From contig CM055269.1 in the NCBI GenBank assembly GCA_029237695.1, forward strand, positions 28,678,956-28,742,955: a stretch of DNA of 64,000 bases, given 5' to 3'. The position numbers and the translations under genes are program-made. Origin of the DNA: Conchocele bisecta. Taxonomy: Eukaryota; Mollusca; Bivalvia; Lucinida; Thyasiridae. Below, in pieces: positions 53,052-62,769 of this stretch. The notes beneath the pieces are model-generated. The model was not told the DNA's origin. It made no database searches and worked only from the letters and a program-made list of their open reading frames with translations. The first letter of the stretch is position 1. The number at the start of each line of letters is the position of its first letter.

Positions 53052-53184
53052 ATCTGGTATAAGTGCCAGATGCCTGTAATATGTATTGCATGTTATATGA
53101 AATCAGTTGTTCAAACGAAGATTGGTTCTTGACTGTTGTTGGAACAACAGAAATGTTGCCGTAGTAACAAATATGGGCTTCATT

Positions 53185-53420
53185 GTGTTGTTATGTACCC
53201 GATAGTCGCCACCCTGTTCATCTGTCTGTCTCTCTGTCCCAGATTTGCTTTAATGTTTTCTGTTACGTACTATCTCTGTTACTGTATGCCCGGTGGGCTT
53301 TAAACTTCATACACGTATTTGTCATCATCAATATTTTCATTGTATAGCCCATGGGCTATACAATGAAAATATTGATGATGACAATATGGCCCCTGCGCTC
53401 GGACTCAAATTTGTGTTAAA
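53185..53420. repeat. Sat-related piece ending in a hairpin
   Basis: TTACGTACTATCTCTGTTAC and GGGCTTTAAACTTCATACAC are cognate to the satellite unit. 53310-53381 is a perfect hairpin, TGTCATCATCAATATTTTCA to its complement around GCCCATGGGC. Confidence 0.75.
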
Positions 53421-54109
53421 ATCTTTATAGTGAGTGAAACACTGATCATGTGTCTTCCAGTGTAGATCCATATCAGGTTTTCTAAATGTGATTTCAGAAA
53501 TGTGATAACAGATCAGGGTCTACACGGGCCACACATGCTGTATGCAGCACCTCTCCACCCACAGTCACATACTGATTATTGGTGGTCAATATGCATGCAG
53601 TGTTAATAGGTGGAAGACTCTGATTTATTGAGGCAATTATTGGGTCCTAGGTCCGAGTCTTCCACCTGTGCCAGTGTTGAAAAGATAGGAAACTAATATT
53701 GTCTTGTATTATTTTTGTTTTTCTTTTGAAGTTCTTACCTAAAAACATACTTTCTCCATTGGAGACAATTCACATGTACTGTAAAAAACGTAATCATCAA
53801 GAAATAAGAAATAAGCATACAATTTGATAATTATTTCTCATTCTTGGAATTGTGTGTACAGGCGTCATATGGCTTTACAATCTACCCATAATTAAATATG
53901 TTTTATATTTTCACAGATCGGGGCCCCAGGCAAACCATGAAAAGAATAAACAGCAGACCACAGTATTTAATTCAGTTCTGTAAGGTTTAATGTACATGTA
54001 TTGGGACATCCTGTCGTCGACTAGGTTAATGCGTCACAAATGTCACAAACATAAAATCTACAAAGGACTACACTTTAATTTTATGAACTATAATTTATGT
54101 TATGACTCG
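53421..54109. other. No gene; decayed repeats
   Basis: I-like blocks at 53455-53570 (AGTGTAGATCCATATCAG, CAGATCAGGGTCTACAC). A GACTCTGATTTATTG...GACTCT piece with TCTTCCACCTGTG is near 53610-53670. C-like remnants at 53750-53780 and 53935-53990. Confidence 0.5.
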
Positions 54110-54501
54110 GAGCTCCAGATAAGCTGCGTATTTGCTTAAATACCAAATTAAAATTGCCAAAAACCCAATTGAAATCAGAATTAGCGAGTATCAAAAATCA
54201 ATAAAAAATTTGTGGTACCTTTATCATGCTACAGAAAACAATACAGAGACCACAAATATAGCATATTTTTCTTATTTTCCATGAAAACACATCTTGGTAT
54301 TTCATTAGAATTGTCTCCAAGGAGACAATTATAATGAAATGCCAAGACATGTTTTCATTTCGAAGCCAACTATTCAATAATTGCTGTGTTGTAAACAGTA
54401 GTGTGATTTTATTTTACCCAATTACAATTTTGAAATACCCAATTGCTTCCGAAATGATGGAGTGACAATACTCGATTACTAATTCCTTATCTGGAGCCCT
54501 G
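54110..54501. mobile_element. MITE family B, full length
   Basis: GGAGCTCCAGATAAGCTGCG to TTATCTGGAGCCCTG with the hairpin ATTAGAATTGTCTCCAAGGA and its complement. Confidence 0.9.
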
Positions 54502-54632
54502 TTATGTACATGTACACACTAAGATATATGACAGAGATCTGAACAGGAATAAAAATGTTTGGGACATTGGGTATAAATAAATATTTGCCCATACTGTCTT
54601 TATGGGAAAATGTGGTTACAACCATCAGGAAT

Positions 54633-54876
54633 TTAACTCTTTGCAGGCTAGCGGCGAAAATATCCGCCAAACGAATTAGGAGTATATGTTTTATTTCTCT
54701 CTGTAAATATGTCTAGAAATTTCATTAGAATTGTGTCCTCCGGACACAATTCTAATGAAATTCCAAGACATATTCATGACATTTATAAGGAGAAATAAAA
54801 GAAAATATAATGAATTGTCATCTGCTATTTTTGAACTATTTATAGCCCACAAATTTTCCAGCATGCAAAGAGTTGA
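54633..54876. mobile_element. MITE family H, uninterrupted
   Basis: TTAACTCTTTGCAGGCTAGC to AGCATGCAAAGAGTT with the central hairpin TTGTGTCCTCCGGACACAA. It serves as the empty site for 15968-17247. Confidence 0.88.
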
Positions 54877-55000
54877 TTCCAAGAGCATGCACATTTCAGA
54901 TGGTATCAAATTATTTCCTGGGTCTGTCAGCTGCTTCTCCAGGTGGGGAAGACATTAATAGCTTCCTAATTAAAAAGGCACAATTATAATTTACCTGATG

Positions 55001-55522
55001 GTTAACGGTGCATGCCCACTCGGTAGGCACAAAATGTTCTTTAGATCAGAGACATCATCTGAGACATTTTCTGGCAAAATAAACATGCATTCACCATTAC
55101 CCCACATGTTAATTGGTATTATTATACATTTTATATCGGACGCAAAATTCCACACAGATATCAGGGGCGATAACCGTGTTTCCTTAAAATGTTAACGGAC
55201 ATTACTATTTATTATCTGTATTTATATTTTGATGTGCGATGGTCATACTTTATAATCTGTCGAAAATATTATTTTTTCAGATGATGCATTTAAGTAGTAT
55301 AAATAATTAAAAAAATATCATGCCTCATTTGCATATGAAAATAGCCTGATACCACAGCGTGTCACTATCGGTAAAATAAATACCGGTATTACTAAATGAT
55401 TATATCTGTATAGCGGGCACTCGTAAATTTGAACTGGTGGAATAGTGACACAATTATACACTTAATATTTAATTCCTATAAAGAACATTGTGTGCCTACT
55501 GAGTGGGCATGTACCTTTCTTT
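55001..55522. mobile_element. Repeat family F, near full length
   Basis: TGCCCACTCGGTAGGCAC to CTACTGAGTGGGCATGTACC with TTTGCATATGAAAATAGCC. Confidence 0.82.
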
Positions 55523-55550
55523 AATGTTGGAATAGTGGGTTTATTGTTCA

Positions 55551-55765
55551 TTAACCCTTACAATGCTAAATTAAATTTTGCCGTCTGCTGTTTCTTTATT
55601 ATATTCCATTTTTCTTGTCAAAAACATGACTTGACAGCACTTAGAATCATTTCAGAATCATTTCCATCTCTGAAGTGCTGTTAAACCATGTTTTTACTGA
55701 GAAAGAAGACAAAATATAAAACATCAGCAGACGACAATTTTGTTTTCCCGCATTCTAATGGTTAA
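55551..55765. mobile_element. MITE family C, TTAA-flanked
   Basis: TTAACCCTTACAATGC to GCATTCTAATGGTTAA. The centre is a degenerate ATCATTTCAGAATCATTTCC. Confidence 0.82.
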
Positions 55766-55772
55766 GCATCAT

Positions 55773-56023
55773 TTAATCCTTACACCGCTATCTTAATTTT
55801 TTTGTCTGCTGTTTATTTTCTATTTTCCATTTTTATCATCAACAACATGAATTGACAGCACGGCACTTTAGCATAATTTACAACATGCTTTGACAGCACT
55901 TTAGAATCATTTCCATTGGAAATGATTCTGATGTGCTGTCAAACCATGTTTTTACTGAGAAAGAAGACAAAATATAAAACATCAGCAGACGACAATTTTT
56001 GTTATCCGCATTCTAAGGGTTAA
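55773..56023. mobile_element. MITE family C, hybrid with the previous copy
   Basis: TTAATCCTTACACCGC at the left. Its right half (TTTTTACTGAGAAAGAAGAC to GGTTAAGCATCATTTAA) is almost identical to that of 55551-55765 including the flanking GCATCATTTAA, so the right half was copied by local duplication or conversion. Confidence 0.82.
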
Positions 56024-56059
56024 GCATCATTTAACGAAGGGTTGACATTGCTAACTATA

Positions 56060-56702
56060 CAGCGGTCATACCAATTATCCGGACAATCAGTTTATTGGAC
56101 AAATGAAAATACTTGTTAATTAAGCGCATTCTTTTGATCCGATTTTGCAACGAATGCATCTAAGTCATGCAGGTGCATGCTTTTTCCATGCCAGTGTGAA
56201 GAATATGTCGGCATGGTAAACATTTTAGTAACATTTGCTGAACACATTCCCAACTCTGTGCAGAAGTTGTTTACAACGACAAAAGTCATGCGGGGGCTGA
56301 ATCGAGTGCGCTCAATTACATCATTGTTCTATAAATACAATACATTCTATAAATACGGTGTTTTCCAAGAAACGAAGGGTGACTGACTTTTCTGCAGAAA
56401 TACACAATGCTGTTTACACGTGATAACATTATGACTTCAACGTGAGAATAGAAGTTATAAGACGAGTCTATATGTTTGTCCGGATAACTGATTGTCGATG
56501 TTAATTTTGGGTCAATCTTACGACTGATGATCTGACCTGATTTTAAGCGAGAAAGATGGCACAGCTTGCTAAATAGTTTACATGCATTGAGAAAGCAAGA
56601 ACCGCCGATTGTTCTGTGAAAAGTTTATGCCCGTAGCTGCTATTTTAAGAAACATATCGTTCAAAAACTGCCATTTTTGTCCGATAATCAGGAGGATCCC
56701 TG
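56060..56702. mobile_element. Non-autonomous pogo/Tigger-like element (643 bp)
   Basis: CAGCGGTCATACCAATTATC and GATAATCAGGAGGATCCCTG inverted, flanked by TA. Its order (ATTATCCGGACAATC, then TTTTGATCCGATTTTGCAA, ... CTTGCTTTCTC) is the reverse of 16020-17062, with internal deletions. Confidence 0.8.
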
Positions 56703-56837
56703 TAGTCTACTTCACAAAACACTTCACAAAACTCATAAATGCTTGCTACACAGAGAATCAGACAAAGCACTTGTTTGTATAATGTCTTTCACTACTAGTA
56801 GTATTTGTGTGTGTATATGGTCATTGATCTAATCAGA

Positions 56838-57086
56838 TTAACCCTTACACCGCTATCTTAATTTTTTGTCGTCTGCTGTTTATTTTCTATTTTCCATTTT
56901 TATCATCAAAAACATGCTTTGACAGCACTTTAGAATAATTTACAACATGCTTTCACAGCACTTCAGAATCATTTCCATTGGAAATGATTCTGAAGTGCTG
57001 TCGAACCATGTTTTTATTGAGAAATAAGGCACGATGTAAAGACAACAGCAGAATACAATTGTTGTGTGTAGCTGTCTAAGGGTTAA
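56838..57086. mobile_element. MITE family C, TTAA-flanked
   Basis: TTAACCCTTACACCGC to GCTGTCTAAGGGTTAA with the hairpin TTCAGAATCATTTCCATTGG and its complement, plus the extra arm TTTAGAATAATTTACAACA. Confidence 0.88.
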
Positions 57087-57349
57087 CAGACTCGATTCAC
57101 ATTTGGGACAAAATCTAAAACATGTCTGTAATCTCTGTTCAATGTTTGACCATCGAAACATTCAGCAAATACCGGGGCCTTTCAGGATGCTTGATTACAT
57201 ATGTTATTGGATGCCGTACACACGGATGCAAATTAAATAAACCTGGGCATCATGTTTATAAAACTTCCCGAGAACATAATCCAAGTTTGTACTCGAAACC
57301 TGGCAGTTTTATTGGTTGAGACCAAGCACAACTTGACAAATTAAAACTT

Positions 57350-57467
57350 CCTGGGCCCCGTTGCTCAAAACCTGTTAGCTTAACAGACTGTTAAATCCTT
57401 AGCAATGCTAAGGATTTAACAGTCTGTTAAGCTATTTAAACAGAAGCTTTGAGCAACCCGGCCCTGA
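57350..57467. mobile_element. Hairpin MITE family T
   Basis: GGGCCCCGTTGCTCAAAACC to AAGCTTTGAGCAACCCGGCCC; centre CCTTAGCAATGCTAAGG is a perfect palindrome with long arms. Confidence 0.85.
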
Positions 57468-57546
57468 TTTTTAGCATGAAAACAGAGCACATATATATAC
57501 TTTGTTAGATTGTGTTTCATTGATGCCATTATCAGTTTTGTCATTG

Positions 57547-57767
57547 TTAACCCTTCCTACGCTGTTGACGGAAATTGCCGTCTGCTGTTTTTCATTTTTG
57601 CTTTAATTCTTAACAAAAAACTGGTTTTGACAGCACATGAGCACATGAGAATCGTCTCCACTGGAGACGATTCTCATGTGCTGTCAAAACCAGGTTTTTG
57701 TCAAGAAATATTGAAATAAAACATTTCCAGCAGACGACAACATTTAATTCAACGTAGTAAGGGTTAA
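57547..57767. mobile_element. MITE family C, TTAA-flanked
   Basis: TTAACCCTTCCTACGC to ACGTAGTAAGGGTTAA with the hairpin AATCGTCTCCACTGGAGACGATT. Confidence 0.88.
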
Positions 57768-57813
57768 TTCAGTACAGCTTCAGTATCTGATAATGAGTAA
57801 CTATAATCTAACA

Positions 57814-58210
57814 CAGAGCTCCAGATAAGCTGCGTATTTCCTTAAATACCCAATTAAAATTGTGAAAAACCCAATTGAAATCAGAAGTAGCGAGTATCAA
57901 AAAGCAATACAAATTGTATGGTACCTTTATCATGCTGCAGAAAACAATAAACAGACCACAAATATAGCATATTTTCCATGAAAACACATCTTGGTATTTC
58001 CTTAGAATGATCTCCAATGAGACAATTCTAATGAAATGCCAAGATGTGTTCTCATTTCAAAGCAAACTATTCAATAATTGCTGTCTGTTCTGTTAATGTG
58101 TAAACAGTAGTGTGATTTTATTTTACCCAATTAAAATTTTGAAATACCCAATTGCTTCAGAAATGATAGAGAGGCAATACTCAATTACTAATTCTTTCTC
58201 TGGAGCCCTG
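57814..58210. mobile_element. MITE family B, full length
   Basis: CAGAGCTCCAGATAAGCTGC to TTTCTCTGGAGCCCTG, about 360 bp beyond the stop codon of the minus-strand gene. Confidence 0.88.
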
Positions 58211-58456
58211 TATCATTTCAGTTGATTTAATATCATAAATTCTAAAACCTGTCAACTGATTTCATATAAAGAAACTAAGCATAGCCATGTTATCCCCTTG
58301 CTGATAGTTAATATGGGATATAGCGTCGGTCCATGTGCGGACGTGAGTATGCACATCAAAAAGTCACAAATGGTACTGATGTACGCATGACATACATTAG
58401 TAACACCTGTGATTTTTTAATAACTTCTGAACTTCACCAATTTAAATAATATTTTG

Positions 58457-58585
58457 CAACAATGTGTCTCTAGGGATGATTCTACCACTATGCCTCCTGC
58501 AACAATGTGTCTCTAGGGATGATTCTACCACTATGCCTCCTGCAACAATGTGTCTCTAGGGATGATTCTACCACTATGCCTCCTG
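58457..58585. repeat. 43-bp tandem repeat, three exact copies, overlapping a stop codon
   Basis: Three units of CAACAATGTGTCTCTAGGGA + TGATTCTACCACTATGCCTC + CTG. The third unit contains, on the minus strand, the last codons and TAG of the membrane-protein gene, so that short coding end is repeated twice more downstream. Confidence 0.93.
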
Positions 58586-58676
58586 CAACAATGGCTGTTG
58601 TAGTCTTTTCAGCGAAATATTTTTAATCCCAGATGCATCTGTACCATCAAAATCGTCTTTCTTTTTACCATCCGGG
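58574..58676 (-). CDS. Membrane-protein terminal coding exon
   Basis: The acceptor AATGTTACAG precedes CCCGGATGG. 103 nt including TAG. A lysine/aspartate-rich start (KKKDDFD) is followed by ISLKRLQQPLLQEA. The LQQPLL ending resembles a dileucine-type sorting signal, an inference only. Confidence 0.78.
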
Positions 58677-61600
58677 CTGTAACATTACAAGAGAGCATTG
58701 TTAATTTCTCTCATACCATCATTTGGACTGATGGGTAGCATACAGAATAGGACATTTTCCACAACTGAAGGGGTCAGTAGAAGAAGGGGGCTAAGTCCCT
58801 TGTGGGGTCAGTGGTAGAAGGGGGCTAAGTCCCTTGTGGGGTCAGTGGTAGAAGGGGTCTAAGTCCCTTGTGGGGTCAGTGGTAGAAGGGAGCTAAGTCC
58901 CTTGTGGGGTCAGTGGTAGAAGGGGGCTAAGTCCCTTGTGGGGTCAGTGGTAGAAGGGGGCTAAGTCCCTTGTGGACTTAGCCCCCTTCTACCACTGACC
59001 CCTTCAATTGTTTGGTCTGAAAAAGTAGGGGGTTAAGTATGGACTTAGTATCATTCACCCGCTGACACCTTCAATTGTGTTATCGGTATGCAACAGTATG
59101 CCAGGTAGAACATTATGAACCAACTTGTAAATATTGTCATACCTGATGGCATCAAACTAGGATGTTTATATTGGGTGCGACCAGCGTTGTGTTGGTGACA
59201 GTAGCCGATTTCACCAAAATTGCGAAGTTTATCTAGCTGAGTATAGTTTGAGGGAGTAATGATTTATTTTCTTGAAATGCATTATTTCATATAGAACTAA
59301 CGACTGCAAATATTTTATGATTAAAAGTATGTAGAATTATTATACTGAATTTATTACATTATCACAGCCAAAATGGCTGTGATAATGTAACGTAATAAAT
59401 TCAGTATAATAAAAATTAATAAAATTTATCCTTTGAAAATTTCTCCCTCAAAGTGTTCTTAATAGCAATATAAGTATATTTTGCAATGTAATGTTGGTGA
59501 AATCGGCTACAGGACCAGGGTCTGCACATTTCGGCATTTACTCAGTAAAGTATCTGTCCTGCTTCTATGAAGAATAGTTTCCACACAGAGTAAATATAAA
59601 CACATCATTTTTACTCAATACTTCATGAAACAGATTGGAACATGTGTGATAACTGGATAACCCAGATGTTCTACACATACTGTAGAGGAATATACTTGCC
59701 ATATCATCTGATCATCTGGGGACCTTTTACTAAACTTTGTACTACTAAAATGTTTGTAAGTGCAAACTTATGATAGTCTCTAAATATCACATTAACAATG
59801 TTTTCTTGTAAACAATTATTGTATTTACATTTATTGAGCATAGGCTGCATATGCAGCCTCTGCTCAAGATATGTAAATCCATCAATTGAAATTTCCAGAC
59901 GATTGTAAATTTGCGCTTACGAACATTTTAGTCGTACGATTTAGGCAGTTGGACAGTGTAATAACAAGAATATGGTGATATTCAGTATGTGTGACTGGAG
60001 AAATGGGGCTTATGGCATATGTGACCAGTATAGTTCCTGTTGTGGTAGTAGATTCCTGCAGACTGATAAGGATTTTTACTGTTTGTGAGAAGCATGCATT
60101 GTGTTGGAGTCTACTTCTGTTGCAAAATACATAACCCTCGGAATGTGGGAAACGAGAATTGTCTGCTGTTGTTATATATTGTGTCTTCTTTCTCAATAAT
60201 AAACAACGTTTGACAATTCTAGATTGCTTTCAAAGCTTGTTTTAATGAAAAGGGAAATAGAAAATAAACAGCAGACAACAAGATTTTATTGAGCATTGTA
60301 CATTTTGTATGAGTTAATTCCCACTTCTATTATAGCCACATACGAGACGAGTCATGTGATCTTGTACCTAAGAAGATGTGCGATATATACCGTATTTACC
60401 AACTTTACGCTATTATCCGTACATGACGTTGAAAGTTGACAAAATGTTCAGAGCGAATGCAGAACAGAATTCCGCATTCGCTCGGAAAATTTCCTCTACT
60501 TTTGACGTCATTTGCAGAAAATATCACAGTTTCTGTAAATAGTTTTTCACGAAACATCACATATCGTACAGTACGTACAAAATCGCATAGCTCATCTCAT
60601 ATGTACAAAGTATAATGTGTATGGTATATTTAATCTCCAATATAGTTCCAGGGCTCCAGATAAGGAATTAGTAATTGAGTATTGTCACTCCATCATTTCT
60701 GAAGCAATTGGGTATTTCAAAATTTTAATTGGGTAAAATAAAATCACACTACTGTTTACACAGCAACAGACAGCCAATTATTGAATAGTTTGCTTCGAAA
60801 TAAAAACATGTCTTGGCATTTCATTAGAATTGTCTCCTCAGAGACAATTCTAATGAAATACCAAGATGTGTTTTCATGGAAAATAAGCAAAATATGTTAT
60901 ATTTGTGGTCTGTTTATTGTTTTCTGCAGCATGATAAAGGTACCAAAATCTTTTTATTGCTTTTTGATACTCGCTACTTCTGATTTCAATTGGGTTTTTG
61001 GCAATTTTAATTGGGTATTTAAGCAAATACGCAGCTTATCTGGAGCTCTGTAGTTATATTGTTATCAAAATAAAATATGTAAACTTACTGTTCCAGGTCC
61101 TCTTCTGCGTCATCTGAAAAGTAATATACGTGATTGTTGAAACAGTGGTTGCCGATAGTGTGGTGTAATTCTATGCCACTTTTATTTGTAACCCTTAGAC
61201 CGCCACACACAACGATTTTCGTCTGATGTTGCTTTTATATCAGATCTTGCCTTATTTCTCAATAAAAACATGGTTTGACAGCACTTCAGAATCATTTCCA
61301 ATGGAAATGATTCTGAAGTGCTGTCAAACCATGTTGTAAAGCATGACGACAAAACATTTAGATAGCGGTGTAAGGGTTAATGATGAATAAAAGCACCTGT
61401 AAGCAGCTGACAATTCAGTCAATAAACGTATGGAGGCATAGTATGCATGTAGTTGAACAACTTGTCAGTAAAGCAAACCTCATACTATTATTAAATGTAT
61501 ACACCCGTCTGTCAAACACTTGTGTCACTTCGTTTTGGATGTGAGAATTGAATCCGATAATGTGACCCATTATATAAGTAAGATTGATGCTAATACTGTT

Positions 61601-61984
61601 ACTTTTAGTGAGTGGGGTGAAATGACTGGTGTTGTGAGGATCTGGCACCAGATCAGGCTATTTTAATTTCCGTGCTGAATATGTTTTATTAGTATAATTC
61701 AGATCTCCCCCATCCATGCAGGCGAAATACGTAATTCGACCCTGTTATTAACAGGCCATTAAACACTAAATCAATAAATAACAAATCATAAGTCAGAAAA
61801 CATGTACATCTACTCAATAAATCCTATATGAAATGTCCAATTATAATTAAACACCTACCTTTGAGCAAACGTTTCCTCAGAAAGTAGATAATGCAACAGG
61901 TTGTCGCCACTAGCAATGGAAACCCGAGCCCAAGTGACAAACCCACAACTAAGGTCCTCATTCCGCCATCGTCATTGGCTGCAG
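58574..61984 (-). CDS. Unidentified single-pass membrane protein, last three coding exons (partial)
   Basis: Exons 61859-61984, 61089-61113 and 58574-58676 on the minus strand join in one frame. The first encodes ANDDGGMRT, a 22-24-residue hydrophobic helix (LVVGLSLGLGFPLLVATTCC then IIYFL) and the stop-transfer RKRLLK. The micro-exon adds DDAEEDLE. The last adds HPDGKKKDDFDGTDASGIKN and ISLKRLQQPLLQEA before TAG. Positive-inside topology predicts an extracellular or lumenal N-terminal part and a 49-residue, charged cytoplasmic tail. The entering codon is phase 1, typical of modular ectodomains. I do not recognise the family. The ectodomain exons must lie beyond position 64000. Canonical GT-AG signals and three consistent phase joins support it. 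Confidence 0.8.
58769..59010. repeat. 34-bp tandem repeat with an inverted last unit
   Basis: Six direct units of GGGGTCAGTGGTAGAAGGGG + GCTAAGTCCCTTGT, then one inverted unit GGACTTAGCCCCCTTCTACC + ACTGACCCC. The last direct and the inverted unit make a nearly loop-free hairpin of about 30 bp per arm. It is intronic to the minus-strand gene. Confidence 0.92.
59200..59510. mobile_element. MITE family D, complete
   Basis: AGTAGCCGATTTCACCAAAA to GTTGGTGAAATCGGCTAC with centre CACAGCCAAAATGGCTGTG. Confidence 0.9.
59719..59945. mobile_element. MITE family A
   Basis: GGGGACCTTTTACTAAACTT to AACATTTTAGTCGTACGA; the right outer terminus is lost and one hairpin arm carries a change (CAGCCTCTGC). 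Confidence 0.82.
59985..60085. mobile_element. Repeat family I fragment
   Basis: TGTGTGACTGGAGAAATGGGG, then TGTGACCAGTATAGTTCC. Confidence 0.65.
60130..60320. mobile_element. Decayed MITE family C
   Basis: ATAACCCTCGGAATG, AATTGTCTGCTGTTG, then ATAAACAGCAGACAACAAG and GAGTTAA. Confidence 0.62.
60338..60605. mobile_element. Repeat family S, facing halves
   Basis: GAGACGAGTCATGTGATCTT faces CAAAATCGCATAGCTCATCT. The centre GCAGAACAGAATTCCGCATTCGC is inverted. Confidence 0.68.
60649..61050. mobile_element. MITE family B, full-length reference copy (402 bp)
   Basis: CAGGGCTCCAGATAAGGAAT to GCTTATCTGGAGCTCTG with the hairpin ATTAGAATTGTCTCCTCAGA and its complement. It ends 38 bp from the micro-exon donor of the minus-strand gene. 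Confidence 0.92.
61089..61113 (-). CDS. 25-nt micro-exon of the membrane-protein gene
   Basis: Minus strand: TTACTTTTCAG, then 25 nt beginning ATGACGCAGAAGAGGACC, then GTAAGTTT. It reads (G)AT GAC GCA GAA GAG GAC CTG GAA CA, giving DDAEEDLE plus a split His. It joins the exons on both sides in frame, which is the main reason to accept it. Confidence 0.8.
61188..61380. mobile_element. MITE family C
   Basis: GTAACCCTTAGACCGCC to GATAGCGGTGTAAGGGTTAA with the hairpin CAGAATCATTTCCAATGGAA and its complement; the left TTAA has become GTAA. Confidence 0.85.
61500..61780 (-). mobile_element. SINE-like element K, diverged
   Basis: GGATGTGAGAATTGAATCC, GATCTGGCACCAGATCAGGC, ATTTCCGTGCTGAATATG and the tail AACAGGCCATTAAACAC. 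Confidence 0.68.
61859..61984 (-). CDS. Membrane-protein transmembrane exon
   Basis: 126 nt from a TTTCAG acceptor to AAAG|GTAGGT. It holds the whole transmembrane segment and the RKRLLK stop-transfer. A second CAG six bases in (CAGCTGCAG) allows a NAGNAG-like alternative removing two residues without changing frame. Confidence 0.82.
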
Positions 61985-62052
61985 CTGAAACAGTACGCAG
62001 CATACACGATCTACACTGGTAAAATGTATCACATCAAAAAATACCCGTATCC

Positions 62053-62286
62053 TGGGGGCCGTTTCACTAAACTTCATACCACTAAAATGACATAAGTGCA
62101 AAGTTATGATAGTTTGTAAATTTCACATTAACAATGTTTTCTTGTCAACAAGTATTGGATTTACATTTATTGAGCATATGCAGCATATGCTCAATAAATG
62201 TAAATCCATCAATTGAATTTTCCAGATGATCCTAAATTTGCACTTAAGAATATTTTAATTGTACGAAGTTTAGTGAAACGGGCCCC
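62053..62286. mobile_element. MITE family A, short hairpin
   Basis: GGGGGCCGTTTCACTAAAC to GTTTAGTGAAACGGGCCCC. The centre is shortened to GAGCATATGCAGCATATGCTC. Confidence 0.9.
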
Positions 62287-62439
62287 TGACGTGTTTGCAT
62301 TCAGCTCTACTTATAGCTATCATGTAGAACACATTTTTCTGTTCCACGTTTTGCTGCCGACGAACTTTTGGCTATTAAACACATTAAATCTAATAAATAT
62401 TTAAAAGTAAGTACTTTTTTATCAATAACAAAAAAGTCA

Positions 62440-62745
62440 CCCTCCCCCAAAAAAATTATTTGATGAAATTCCAACAAATATTGATTTTATTGCGAAAAAA
62501 GTATTTTCCTATGGGAATTTAACATGGGGGCTAAAAATAGATTATATTTTAATATTTTTTTTATTTGTGGACTGATTTTCAAAATCTAACTTGTTTTCTT
62601 AGTTACATCATTTTCAAGCTATCTCGTCAGGTTTCGGAGTCGATTTCCAAAATGTTTTGCTTTTTGATCCTTCAGGATAAAAAAACGAAAGGTTTTGGAA
62701 ATTGACTCCCCATGTTAAATTCCCATAGGAAAATCGCGCACGAAA
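62440..62745. repeat. Element-like inverted repeat around ATTCCCATAGG
   Basis: TTCCTATGGGAATTTAACAT + GGGG at about 62505 faces CCCCATGTTAAATTCCCATA + GGAA at about 62711. Inner TTTTCAAAATC and TTTTGGAAATTGAC blocks are partly inverted. Family unknown. Confidence 0.6.
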
Positions 62746-62769
62746 ATGTGTTTATGCAGCATGTAGTAG

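Noticed and set aside
8196..62404. Recurrent peptides such as MQPMLNKCKSNNCLQENI
   Set aside because: They occur at 8196, 9795, 21628, 26057, 51015 and elsewhere and are translations of the family A MITE hairpin.
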